Source: Streptomyces sp. NBC_00457 (GTDB lineage Bacteria; Actinomycetota; Actinomycetes; Streptomycetales; Streptomycetaceae). From it: 64,000 nucleotides of DNA. The notes under the pieces are model-generated. The model was given only the letters and a program-made list of their open reading frames with translations. It had not been told where the DNA came from and searched no databases. The position numbers were made by a program, and so were the translations under genes. Location of the stretch: the NCBI RefSeq assembly GCF_036014015.1, contig NZ_CP107905.1, positions 10,230,001-10,294,000 on the forward strand, written 5' to 3'. Shown one piece after another: positions 18,667-26,577 of this stretch (the first letter of the stretch is position 1; each line of letters starts with the position of its first letter).

Positions 18667-20052
18667 TCAGAGGGCTTTGCCCGGGTTGAGGATGTGGTGC
18701 GGATCGAAGGCCGCCTTGATGCGCTGCTGCAACGCGTGCTGCTGCGGGCCGAGTTCGTCCGCGAGCCAGCGCCGCTTGAGGGTGCCCACTCCGTGCTCCC
18801 CGGTGAGGGTGCCGCCCAGGCGCAGGGCGATGGTGAAGATGTCGCCCGCGGCCTGCCAGGCCGCGTGAGGGATGCCGGGAGTGTCGGGGTCGAGGACGAG
18901 GATGGGGTGGAGGTTGCCGTCCGCGGCGTGGGCGAGGGTGAAGATCCGTACGTCGTGACCCTCGGCGACGGCCGTGATCTCCCGTACTGCGGCGGCCAGT
19001 TGGGTCCTGGGCACCGCGATGTCCTCGATCAGCACCCGGCCCAGCCGTTCCAGAGCGCGCAGGGCGAGCCTGCGGGCCGTGAGCAGCCGGTCCGCCTCCG
19101 CCGGGTCGGCGGTGGTCTCGACCGATGTCGCGCGCCCGCGCAGCAGCCGTACCGCCAGGTCCGCCTCGGCCTGTGCCGCGCGTCCGTCGCACTGCAGAAG
19201 CAGCAGCGCACCGCCGCGTGAGCGCAGGTCCGTGCCCTGCGCGTCGTCCACGGCTCCCAGCACCGGCCCGTCCAGCAGCTCGGCCATGGCGGGCTCCAGC
19301 CGGGCCGCGGTCAGCGCCGACACGGCCTCGGCGCCCTCGGCGAAGGTGCGGAAGTACGCGGCGACGGTGGCCGTCGACTCCGGCAGTGGGCGCAGCCGTA
19401 GCGTGGCCGCCGTGATCACGCCCAGGGTGCCTTCGGAGCCGGTGAGCAGGGCCGTCAGGTCGTAGCCCGTGACCCCTTTGACGGTGCGCCGGCCGGTCCG
19501 TATCGGCGTGCCGTCCGCGAGGACCACGTCGAGGCCCAGCACGGCGTCCCGGGTCACCCCGTACTTGGCGCAGCGGAGCCCGCCCGCGTTGGTGGCGATG
19601 TTGCCGCCCACGGTGGAGATGGCCGCGCTGGCCGGATCCGGCGCGTAGCGCAGCCCGAACTCACCTGCCGCGTGGTCCAGTTCGGCGGTGATGACGCCCG
19701 GTTCGACGACGGCGATCTGGTCGTGTGGGTCCAGGTCGAGGATCCGGTTCATGCGCGACAGGTCCAGCACGACCGTGCCCGTGTCGGCGTTCGCGCCGCC
19801 GGACAGTCCGGTCCCGGCCCCGCGCGGCACCACCGGCACCCGCAGCGCGTGCGCGTGCCGCAGTGCCCTTCGCACGTGTTCGGCGTTCGCCGCGTGCACG
19901 ACGGCCAGGGGCTCGCCGTCCGGGCGGCTGCCGGAGCGGTCGGCGGCGTACGGGGCGGTGGCTTCGGGGGCGGTGGTGAGCGCGTCTCCCGGCAGGTCGC
20001 GGCTCAGGGCGGTCAACAGGGTGTCGGCGGCGGCAGGGTGGGTGAGGGTCAT
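18667..20052 (-). CDS. GlcD-like FAD-binding oxidase/dehydrogenase
   Basis: VAO-family flavoprotein of 461 residues, related to glycolate and D-lactate dehydrogenase subunits. The PCMH FAD-binding fold is seen in VPVVPRGAGTGLSGG and ISTVGGNIATNAGGLRCAKYG. The C-terminal part has the active-site motifs TLAHAADGNLHP and GGTLTGEHGVG and ends DPHHILNPGKAL. ATG 20052 overlaps the preceding gene's stop by 4 bases. Within a sulfonate operon it may oxidise the hydroxy acid or aldehyde left after desulfonation; this is inference. Not truncated. Confidence 0.88.
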   Translation of the reverse strand: MTLTHPAAADTLLTALSRDLPGDALTTAPEATAPYAADRSGSRPDGEPLAVVHAANAEHVRRALRHAHALRVPVVPRGAGTGLSGGANADTGTVVLDLSRMNRILDLDPHDQIAVVEPGVITAELDHAAGEFGLRYAPDPASAAISTVGGNIATNAGGLRCAKYGVTRDAVLGLDVVLADGTPIRTGRRTVKGVTGYDLTALLTGSEGTLGVITAATLRLRPLPESTATVAAYFRTFAEGAEAVSALTAARLEPAMAELLDGPVLGAVDDAQGTDLRSRGGALLLLQCDGRAAQAEADLAVRLLRGRATSVETTADPAEADRLLTARRLALRALERLGRVLIEDIAVPRTQLAAAVREITAVAEGHDVRIFTLAHAADGNLHPILVLDPDTPGIPHAAWQAAGDIFTIALRLGGTLTGEHGVGTLKRRWLADELGPQQHALQQRIKAAFDPHHILNPGKAL

Positions 20053-20798
20053 CCGGTGGCCTCCAGTGCTCGGCTGCCGAGGGTGAGCAGTGCCACGTCC
20101 TCCTGCGGGGCGTGCACCCGGGCGCACTGGACGTCTCGGAAGTGGCGTTCGAGGGGGTTGTCTCGGCTCAGCCCGGGGTTGCCGCCTTGCTGACGGGCGG
20201 CGGTGATCGCGTTGCCGTAGCCGGCGAAGGCGTCGATCGAGCCGCCGTTCAGCGCGACCAGCGCCGTGTCGGGTTCCAGTGGGGTGGCGGTGATGTCGTC
20301 CCAGCCGAGCCCCGCCTGCTGGAGCAGCTCGTAGAGGAAGCAGTGGGCGGTGGTGTTCTTGACGTAGCCGACCTTCTTGCCCTTGAGCTGCGCGATCGAG
20401 GTGACGTCCGAGCCCTTGGGGGCGATGACTTCCTGGTTGAGTGTGGTGCCGCGCTGCACGGCGACGACCTTGAAGTTGGGTCTGCCGTCGAAGTTGGGTC
20501 TGCCGTCGGCGGCGGCGAAGACCGGCGGGATCTCGCTGGAGCCGGCCACGTCGAGTGCCCCGACCCGGACCGCCTCCAACTGCTTGTCGCCACCCTGGAA
20601 GAGGCTCCATCGCACCCGGTACGGCGTGTCGTCGAGGCGGGCGAACTTCAGCAGCGCCTCCTCGCGCTGCCAGCCCGTCGCGCCCACGCGCAGCGTGACC
20701 GTATCGCCGTCGTCGTCCGCGCCCGCGGGGCCACCGCAGGCGCTGAGTACGACGATGAGGAGCGCGGCGAGTGCGAGCGCGGGCCCGGCCCGCCTCAC
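20049..20798 (-). CDS. Chimera: SsuA-like binding protein N-part fused to acyl-CoA dehydrogenase tail
   Basis: Only 249 residues, against ~320 for the family. A lipoprotein signal (LALAALLIVVLSACGG) and an SsuA/NMT1-type first lobe are normal (LRVGATGWQREEALLKFARL; LKGKKVGYVKNTTAHCFLYE). After GSIDAFAGYGNAITAARQQG, where the second lobe should continue, the frame turns into LSRDNPLERHFRDVQCARVH and APQEDVALL. That is how many acyl-CoA dehydrogenase/DszC-like proteins end. A deletion joining two genes of an ancestral operon in frame explains this; the product is unlikely to bind ligand properly. GTG start at 20798 overlaps the LLM stop. Confidence 0.75.
   Translation of the reverse strand: MRRAGPALALAALLIVVLSACGGPAGADDDGDTVTLRVGATGWQREEALLKFARLDDTPYRVRWSLFQGGDKQLEAVRVGALDVAGSSEIPPVFAAADGRPNFDGRPNFKVVAVQRGTTLNQEVIAPKGSDVTSIAQLKGKKVGYVKNTTAHCFLYELLQQAGLGWDDITATPLEPDTALVALNGGSIDAFAGYGNAITAARQQGGNPGLSRDNPLERHFRDVQCARVHAPQEDVALLTLGSRALEATG
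20472..20507 (-). repeat. Perfect 18-base tandem duplication inside the chimeric gene
   Basis: GAAGTTGGGTCTGCCGTC occurs twice back to back, giving a duplicated DGRPNF hexapeptide. This looks like a recent slippage event in a gene no longer under selection. Confidence 0.9.
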
Positions 20799-21910
20799 GC
20801 GGCGGCTCCCGAGGCGGCCCGGTGCGCCAGTTCCTGCCGGACCAGCGGGAGGACGTGACGGGCGTAGTCGATGGCGTCGTTGAGCGGGTCGTAGCCGCGG
20901 ACGGACAGCAGCTCGCAGCCGATGTCGACGTAGTCGAGCAGCGCCTTGGCGACCGTCTCGGGCGAGCCGACCAGCGCGGTGGAGGCGCCGGCGGCGTTGG
21001 TGGCCGCGGCGGGCGCGGTCCACAGGCAGCGGTCGTGCACCTCGCCGCGCTCCGCGATGGCGAGCAGTCGCTGGGAGCCGACGTTGGCGGGGGTGCCATG
21101 GCCGAGTGCCGGATAGTGGCGCTGCTTGGCGCGCTCGGTGTGGTTGGTCTTGATGGAGCCGAGGATGCGGTGGGCCTTCTCCCAGGCCAGTTCGTCGGTG
21201 GGGGCGATGATCGGGCGGAACGACACCCAGATGCGGGGGTGCGGGCGTCCGGCGGCGTCCGCGTGGGCGTTGACCGCGGCGATCTGCTCGGCGGTCTCCT
21301 TCAGCGGCTCGCCCCACAGCCCGAAGATGTCGCCCTGCCGCCCGCCCACCCGGTAGGCGTCCTCGGAGGAGCCGCCCACCGAGATCGGGATGGTGCCGTT
21401 GTAGGGGGTGACGTCGGAGCGGAAGCCCTCGAAGCGGTAGTACGGGCCCTCGTGGGAGATCGGCCCGTCGGCCGCCCACACGTCACGCAGGATCTGTATG
21501 TATTCGTCGGAGCGCGCGTACCGCTCGCTCTTGCTCAGGTAGTCGCCTTCGCGGCGCTGCTCCTCGTCGCTGCCGCCGGAGATGATGTGGACCGCCAGGC
21601 GTCCCTTGCTGATCCGGTCCAGCGTGGCCAGGGCGCGGGCCGCGTGGGTCGGGAAGATCACGCCGGGGCGGTGGGCGAGGACGGGCTTGATGCGCTCGGT
21701 ATGGTGGGCCACGAACTGGGCCAGTTGCAGGGCGTCGGGGGAGGCGGAGTGGTAGGTGACGAGGGTGTAGTCGAAGCCGCCGTCGTCCAGCGCGCGGGCG
21801 TAATGCCGGGCGTAGTCGACGTCGATGCCCGTGCCCGCGGTGGGGTCGTCCTCGGTGGCGGGGTTGGGGTGGACGGCGCTGATGAACTCGACCGGCATGG
21901 CGGGGCTCAC
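20795..21910 (-). CDS. LLM flavin-dependent monooxygenase, SsuD-like
   Basis: FMNH2-dependent oxygenase of 371 residues, luciferase-like TIM barrel of the alkanesulfonate monooxygenase branch, which releases sulfite from organosulfonates. Diagnostic blocks include VKSSEVTFRH-like equivalents HIISGGSDEEQRREGDYLSK, SERYARSDEYIQILRDVW and IPISVGGSSEDAYRVGG. It resembles the second copy at 53660-54796, for example [18 protein letters not shown]. The GTG at 21910 overlaps the upstream stop (GTGA); ATG 21898 is an alternative. FMNH2 would come from SsuE in the same operon. Confidence 0.9.
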   Translation of the reverse strand: MSPAMPVEFISAVHPNPATEDDPTAGTGIDVDYARHYARALDDGGFDYTLVTYHSASPDALQLAQFVAHHTERIKPVLAHRPGVIFPTHAARALATLDRISKGRLAVHIISGGSDEEQRREGDYLSKSERYARSDEYIQILRDVWAADGPISHEGPYYRFEGFRSDVTPYNGTIPISVGGSSEDAYRVGGRQGDIFGLWGEPLKETAEQIAAVNAHADAAGRPHPRIWVSFRPIIAPTDELAWEKAHRILGSIKTNHTERAKQRHYPALGHGTPANVGSQRLLAIAERGEVHDRCLWTAPAAATNAAGASTALVGSPETVAKALLDYVDIGCELLSVRGYDPLNDAIDYARHVLPLVRQELAHRAASGAAA

Positions 21911-22899
21911 TCCTTGACGAGGCTGGTGTCGACGTGGTCGGCGACGGTCGGGTTCGGGGTGAGGACGCCGATGCCGTGCATGGTGTCGCCGACCTTCTGC
22001 ACGGCGTCGACCACCTGGGAACTCACCGGCAGGAGCTCGCTGTTGGCTTGGCTCACGAGTGTCCTGGCGACCTCGGGGGAGGCGCCGTTGTTCTGCTGGA
22101 TGGCCTTGGCGTAGTCGTCGGGGTGCTTCTGCGACCAGGCGAGGGCCTTGTCCAGGCGGCGCAGGTAGTCGGCGATTGCGGCCTTCTTGCCCTTGCTCGA
22201 CAGGGCCTTCTCAGAGGCGCCGATGAAGCCGTAGCCGCTCACACGCCCGTCGGCGCCGTTGACAAGGAGCCGGCCGCCCTGCTGCTCGGCGACGGCCTTG
22301 TAGACGCCGAAGGTGGCCCAGACCTCGACCTTGCCGGAGGTGAACGCGGCTTGCGCGTCGGTCGGCAGCAGGTACTGCACCTGGACGTCGTCGTAGCTCA
22401 GCCCGGCCTGCTGCAGCGCGTGCGCGAGCAGGTACTCGGCGATGGATCCCTTGGCCGAGGACACCACGACCTTCTTGCCCTTGAGGTCCTTGACGCTCCT
22501 CACCGAGGAGTCGTTGCGGACCACGATCCCGGTGTGCGTGCCGTCGTTGTGCAGCGCGCCCACCGCCTTGACGGGCACACCGCCGGAGAGGGCCTGGAGG
22601 GTGGGGAGGTCGGCGGCGTAGGAAGTGTCCGCGGCGCCCGCCTGCACGGCTTGGAAGAGCGGTGCCGCGCCCTCGAACTCGGCCCACTTCACGTCGTACG
22701 ACGTCCCCTTGAGGGCGCCGGAGGCGTCGAACAGGGTCTGCAGGTTCTTCGCCTGGTCGCCGATGGTCAGGGTCACCCGCGACGAAGAGCCCCCGGACGC
22801 GGCCTCGCTGTTCCCGCCGCAACCGGCGGTGGCGAGGAGCGCGGTGAGGACGAGTGCGGAGCTCAGCACACGCCGGCTGATGCGGTGGACGGGGTTCAT
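21907..22899 (-). CDS. ssuA: ABC transporter substrate-binding lipoprotein, SsuA-like
   Basis: Extracytoplasmic binding protein of 330 residues. The lipobox is at LVLTALLATAGCGG. Two full lobes are present, with LKGKKVVVSSAKGSIAEYLL, LSYDDVQVQYLLPTDAQAAF and KVEVWATFGVYKAVAEQQGG as typical NMT1/SsuA blocks. It is intact, unlike the chimeric second binding protein downstream. ATG 22899 overlaps the ATPase stop (ATGA). Likely ligands are alkanesulfonates or similar; the exact one is not predictable. Confidence 0.88.
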   Translation of the reverse strand: MNPVHRISRRVLSSALVLTALLATAGCGGNSEAASGGSSSRVTLTIGDQAKNLQTLFDASGALKGTSYDVKWAEFEGAAPLFQAVQAGAADTSYAADLPTLQALSGGVPVKAVGALHNDGTHTGIVVRNDSSVRSVKDLKGKKVVVSSAKGSIAEYLLAHALQQAGLSYDDVQVQYLLPTDAQAAFTSGKVEVWATFGVYKAVAEQQGGRLLVNGADGRVSGYGFIGASEKALSSKGKKAAIADYLRRLDKALAWSQKHPDDYAKAIQQNNGASPEVARTLVSQANSELLPVSSQVVDAVQKVGDTMHGIGVLTPNPTVADHVDTSLVKE

Positions 22900-23632
22900 G
22901 CGGATGCCTCTTCCAGGGGATGTGCCGAGGCGTCGTGGACGCCCAGGCGACGCAGCAGTTCGCCGCGGAGTCGTACGAAGTCGGGGGAGCCGAGGTCGCG
23001 CGGCCGCTCCAGGCCGACTTCGGCCTCGTACGCGATCCGCCCGCCGTCCATCACCAGCACGCGGTCGGCCAGCAGCAGCGCTTCCTCCACGTCGTGCGTG
23101 ACCAGCAGCACCGAGCAGCCGTGCCGCTGCCACAGATCGGCCACGAGCCGCTGTGCCTTGCCGCGGGTGAGCGCGTCCAGGGCGCCGAACGGTTCGTCGA
23201 GCAGCAGGAGTTCGGGCTCGCGCACCAGGGCGCGGGCCAGCGAGACGCGCTGGGCCTGACCTCCGGACAGGGTCTTGGGCCAGCGGCCCGCGTACTCCTC
23301 GATGCCGACCTCGGCCAGATAGCGTTCGGCGAGCGCCCGGTCCGGGGAGCCGGGCAGCCCGAGCACGACGTTGCGCCACGCGCGCAGCCAGGGCATCAGC
23401 CGCGGAGACTGGAAGGCCACCGAGCGCCGTTCCGGGACGGTCACCTCGCCCTCGGTCTCGCTGTCGAGCCCGGCGAGGACTTCAGCAGCGTCGACTTGCC
23501 GCAGCCGCTGTGGCCGAGCAGGGCGACGAACTCGCCCTGGCGGATGGTCAGATCGAGCCCGTCGATGACGGTCTTGTCGTCGAAGGCGCGGGTCAGTCCG
23601 CGGACCTCCACACTCGCGGTCATCTCCGTCAC
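22896..23632 (-). pseudogene. ssuB: Frameshifted ABC ATPase, SsuB-like
   Basis: The ATPase of the transporter is split between two frames. From 23632 (GTGA overlap with the permease; ATG 23623 alternative) it reads SVEVRGLTRAFDDKTVIDGL and the Walker A GHSGCGKSTLLK, then runs into stop. In the other frame it resumes with TVPERRSVAFQSPRLMPWLR, signature LSGGQAQRVSLARAL, Walker B LLLLDEPFGALD and the H-loop VTHD. One base is missing in the run GAGGAC-TTCAG near 23480; restoring one C/G pair gives an unbroken 245-residue ATPase (KVLAGLDSETEGEVTV). Either a recent inactivation or a sequencing error. Confidence 0.85.
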
Positions 23633-24528
23633 GCTCCTTCGCCGTCGAACGAGGCCCGCCAGGCCAGCAGCCGCCGCGACAGCAGCCGTACGGCGAAGTC
23701 GCACAGCAACCCGAGTACGGCGTAGACGGCGAGGCACAGGACGATGACGTCGGTCTGGAAGTACTGCTGGGCGTTGCTCATCAGGTAGCCGATGCCGGCG
23801 TCCGCGTTGACCTGCTCGGCGAAGACCAGCGCGAGCCAGGCGGTGGACAGTGCGTACCGCAGACCCACCAGCGCTCCGGGCAGCGCGGACGGCAGGATCA
23901 CGTACCGGATCAGACCGATGCGGCCGAGCCCCACCATCCGCCCCGCTTCGATGAGTTGGGCGTCGGCGGAGCGGATGCCGCCGTAGATGTTGAAGTAGAG
24001 CGGGTACGTCACTCCGAGCGCGACCAGCGCGATCTTCGGGGTCTCGTCGATGCCGAACCATACGATGAACAGCGGGATCAGGCCCACCCAGGGGATGGCC
24101 CGGAACATGCCCATCGACGCGTCGATGACGTCCTCGCCGAGCCGGAACAGTCCCGCCGTGAGCGACAGCGCGAGGGCGACGGCCGCACCGATGAGGAACC
24201 CGATCGCGGCACGGCGCCCGGACGCGGCGATGGCCTGCGGCAGTTCACCGGTGCCGGTGAGGTCTATGGCGCGCTGGAGGACGTCGACGGGTGAGGCCAG
24301 TACGGACTCGGGCAGCACTCCGGTGGTGCTGGCCAGGAACCAGAACAGCAGCAGACCGACGGGGCCGGCGGCTCGTCGCACACCACGGGGGACACGAAGG
24401 GTGCGGGGCTTTCGCGGGGCTGCGGGGCGGTCGGTCTTCGTGAGGGACGGGGCCGGTGTGTCCGTATGCGGTGATGGTGCGTGTGTCGGTGGGGAGGTTC
24501 CGGATACAGCGGTGTTCGGGGCAGGCAT
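23629..24528 (-). CDS. ssuC: ABC transporter permease, SsuC-like
   Basis: Inner-membrane permease of 299 residues with about six TM helices after a Pro/Thr-rich cytosolic N-terminus. The binding-protein-dependent-transport EAA loop is present as EAGRMVGLGRIGLIRYVILP, and MGMFRAIPWVGLIPLFIVWF is typical of SsuC/TauC. It pairs with the broken ATPase and SsuA-like protein. ATG 24528 is the first Met after the upstream gene (34 bases). Confidence 0.9.
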   Translation of the reverse strand: MPAPNTAVSGTSPPTHAPSPHTDTPAPSLTKTDRPAAPRKPRTLRVPRGVRRAAGPVGLLLFWFLASTTGVLPESVLASPVDVLQRAIDLTGTGELPQAIAASGRRAAIGFLIGAAVALALSLTAGLFRLGEDVIDASMGMFRAIPWVGLIPLFIVWFGIDETPKIALVALGVTYPLYFNIYGGIRSADAQLIEAGRMVGLGRIGLIRYVILPSALPGALVGLRYALSTAWLALVFAEQVNADAGIGYLMSNAQQYFQTDVIVLCLAVYAVLGLLCDFAVRLLSRRLLAWRASFDGEGA

Positions 24529-24562
24529 GGCTCGGCCTCTCGTGGGGACGGGGGAGGGCAGT

Positions 24563-25414
24563 TCAGTACGGTCGTTCGCCCAGCACGGCTGGGCGGTCGG
24601 GGTCGGCGGACCACGCGGACCAGGAGCCGGGGTACAGCGCGGCGGGGATGCCGGCGTGGGCGAGCGCCGCGATCTGGTGGGCGGCCGTGACGCCGGAACC
24701 GCAGTAGACCCCCACCTCGGTCGCGTCATCGGCACCCAGCGCCGTGAACCGCACGGCGAGTTCCTCCACGTCGCGGAAGGTTCCGTCGGGATGGAGGTTG
24801 TCGCCCGTGGGGGCGGACAGCGCACCGGGGATGTGCCCGGCGCGCGGATCGACCGGTTCGCTCTCGGCGCGGTACCGCTCGGCCGCGCGGGCGTCCAACA
24901 GCACACCGTCACGGGCGACTTCGGCCGCCGCGTCCGCGTCCAGCACCGGCAGCCGACCCGGCGTGAGGACGATGTCGCCCGGCGAGGAGGGCTCGGGCTC
25001 TGCGGCTTCCGTCGGCAACCCGGCCGCGCGCCAGGCGCCCAGCGCCCCGTCCAGCAGAGTCACCCGCTCGACTCCCGCCCAGCGCAGCAGCCACCAGGCG
25101 CGGGCGGCGGCGGTGTTGCCGTTGTCGTCGTACACGACCACCGGGCGGCCCGCGGTCAGGCCCCAGCGACGAGCGGCCGCCTGCAACTCGGCGGGGTCGG
25201 GAAGGGGATGGCGACCGCCCTCGGGCGTGGGCGGGGCGGCGAGTTCGGTGTCGAGGTCCACGTAGACGGCGCCGGGGATGTGCTCCTTGAGGTAGTGCTC
25301 GCGTCCGTGCGGGTCGCCGAGTTGCCACCGCACGTCGAGCACGACGGGGCTCGGATCACTGCTGTGCAGGAGGGAGCGCAGCTCGGCCACGTCGGTCAAC
25401 ACCTGGACGGTCAT
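24563..25414 (-). CDS. Two-domain rhodanese (thiosulfate / 3-mercaptopyruvate sulfurtransferase)
   Basis: Sulfurtransferase of 283 residues with two rhodanese domains. The inactive N-terminal domain starts at PVVLDVRWQLGDPHGREHYL. The catalytic domain carries the active-site loop CGSGVTAA, whose Cys accepts sulfane sulfur, with the conserved GHIPGA motif before it. The CGSGxTA loop favours mercaptopyruvate-type enzymes, but SseA/thiosulfate assignment by eye is not safe. It overlaps the hydrolase stop (ATGA). In this operon it would handle sulfur released from organosulfur substrates. Confidence 0.9.
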   Translation of the reverse strand: MTVQVLTDVAELRSLLHSSDPSPVVLDVRWQLGDPHGREHYLKEHIPGAVYVDLDTELAAPPTPEGGRHPLPDPAELQAAARRWGLTAGRPVVVYDDNGNTAAARAWWLLRWAGVERVTLLDGALGAWRAAGLPTEAAEPEPSSPGDIVLTPGRLPVLDADAAAEVARDGVLLDARAAERYRAESEPVDPRAGHIPGALSAPTGDNLHPDGTFRDVEELAVRFTALGADDATEVGVYCGSGVTAAHQIAALAHAGIPAALYPGSWSAWSADPDRPAVLGERPY

Positions 25415-26175
25415 GCCAGGTCCTCCCGCACGGCGAGGTCTTCCCGTACGGCGATGGGCGCGAGGTCCGGGGAGAGCCGCAGCCGCTCCAGGAACAGCAC
25501 GATCGTGGCGGCGGCTGTGCGGTGGGTGATGTCGTTGAGGGCGTCGTGCCGGGTCCTGGCCAGGCTCACCAGCTCCACGCCGGGCAGGGCGCGGTAGGCG
25601 CGGGCGGCCTCCGGGAGCGGGCTGACCGTGTCGTCGGTGCCGTGCAGGGCGAGGACGGGGACGGAGATGCCGTCCAGGGCGGGCAGTTCGGCGGGGGCCG
25701 GGGCGGTGAGAGCGTCGCGCCGGAACGCGTCGTCGGAGGTGAGCCTGCCCCGGTGCGTGGGGCAGGCGGTGCGCTGGTCGAGTTCGGCCTCCCAGTCGGG
25801 CACCGGTGCGGTGGCGTGCGGTGCGGTGGGCAGTCCGACGAGGATCAGCGCGTCCAGGCCCGGTGTGCCACGTGCCGCGAGCGATGCCGCGTACAGGGCC
25901 CCGGCGTCGGAGCCGACCAGCACCCGGGGACTGGGCAGGGTCTCGTCGCGCAGCAGTTTGGCGGCCTGGTCGGTGACCGGCTCCGGGTCGGGGGACGGAT
26001 CCGTCAGGGCCCGTACGCGGTAGCCGTCGGCGGCGACGCGGCGGCCGAACCGCTCGTACACGCCGCCGTGTTCGCCGCGGCCGGGGAGGACGACGAGGGT
26101 GCCGCGCGGGGCGATTCCCTCTGGTTCGTCCCAGGCGTGGACAGGCTGAGGAGAGCTCATGCTGACTCGATTCAT
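25411..26175 (-). CDS. Alpha/beta hydrolase
   Basis: First structural gene of the minus-strand sulfur operon, 254 residues (Met at 26160, MSSPQPVHAWDEPEG, is an alternative start). The oxyanion-side strand TLVVLPGRGEHGGVYERFG, the acid-loop LALHGTDDTVSP and a late His in RTRHDALND fit the fold. The nucleophile elbow reads VGSDAGALYA, so the G-x-Nu-x-G register puts Asp rather than Ser at the nucleophile position; either an Asp-nucleophile enzyme or a shifted elbow. Two imperfect 18-base repeats (25418-25453) duplicate VREDLA at the C-terminus. Confidence 0.8.
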   Translation of the reverse strand: MNRVSMSSPQPVHAWDEPEGIAPRGTLVVLPGRGEHGGVYERFGRRVAADGYRVRALTDPSPDPEPVTDQAAKLLRDETLPSPRVLVGSDAGALYAASLAARGTPGLDALILVGLPTAPHATAPVPDWEAELDQRTACPTHRGRLTSDDAFRRDALTAPAPAELPALDGISVPVLALHGTDDTVSPLPEAARAYRALPGVELVSLARTRHDALNDITHRTAAATIVLFLERLRLSPDLAPIAVREDLAVREDLA

Positions 26176-26249
26176 CTGAGGGCTCAGGGGCCAACGGGAT
26201 GCGGCTGTGCCGTGGGCGGGGAAAGTGTGAGGCGCACATGCGTGGAGAG

Positions 26250-26272
26250 CCCGCAGCAGACGGGCGTGCGGG
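26250..26272 (-). terminator. Candidate attenuator hairpin after leader peptide
   Basis: CCCGCA (26250-26255) and TGCGGG (26267-26272) form a 6-bp stem between the leader ORF and the hydrolase start. A short stem without a U tract; support comes from its position. Confidence 0.4.
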
Positions 26273-26319
26273 ATCAGCTGGACCGGGTGTGGCTCAACGG
26301 AGCATTGCGCGTGCGCTGA

Positions 26320-26400
26320 TCAGCAACAGCGCATCGTGACGGCGCGGCCGAGGTCGACCACCCGCCGCCGCGTCAGCCGGGTGCCCGCACCGCAGCACAC
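26320..26400 (-). CDS. Cys-Cys leader peptide upstream of the sulfonate operon
   Basis: A short ORF ends LTRRRVVDLGRAVTMRCC, then stop. This is the R-R-x-V-D-L...C-C pattern of actinobacterial sulfur leader peptides, in which ribosome stalling at Cys codons senses cysteine. The stop lies ~145 bases before the hydrolase gene. The start is uncertain: GTG 26400 gives 26 residues; longer in-frame starts exist. Confidence 0.65.
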   Translation of the reverse strand: MCCGAGTRLTRRRVVDLGRAVTMRCC

Positions 26401-26536
26401 CGCCGACCCGACGGCCGACGGCCGGGGTCCGGTGCTGTGGGGGCGCGGCCCGCAGGCCGACGCGTTGGCTGTACGCGACATGCGCCCAGCATGCAGGAGG
26501 GGAAAGCCGTACGTCCAACGACGATTCGCCATCAAA

Positions 26537-26571
26537 ACCGATCACGATCCATAATCGATCGGTGCTAGCCT
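26537..26571 (+). promoter_or_regulatory. LysR operator and leaderless -10
   Basis: ACCGATC (26537-26543) and GATCGGT (26557-26563) are perfect 7-base inverted arms with a 13-base centre. TAGCCT (26566-26571) ends six bases before the lysR ATG, so the transcript probably begins at the start codon. This is where a LysR protein would autoregulate and act on the divergent sulfur operon. Confidence 0.6.
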
Positions 26572-26577
26572 GCGCCC

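Noticed and set aside
18001..19221. Long plus-strand open frame opposite the FMN reductase and FAD oxidase genes
   Set aside because: It is the GC-rich antisense shadow of two genes with clear motifs; its translation is low-complexity Gly/Arg/Val with no family features.
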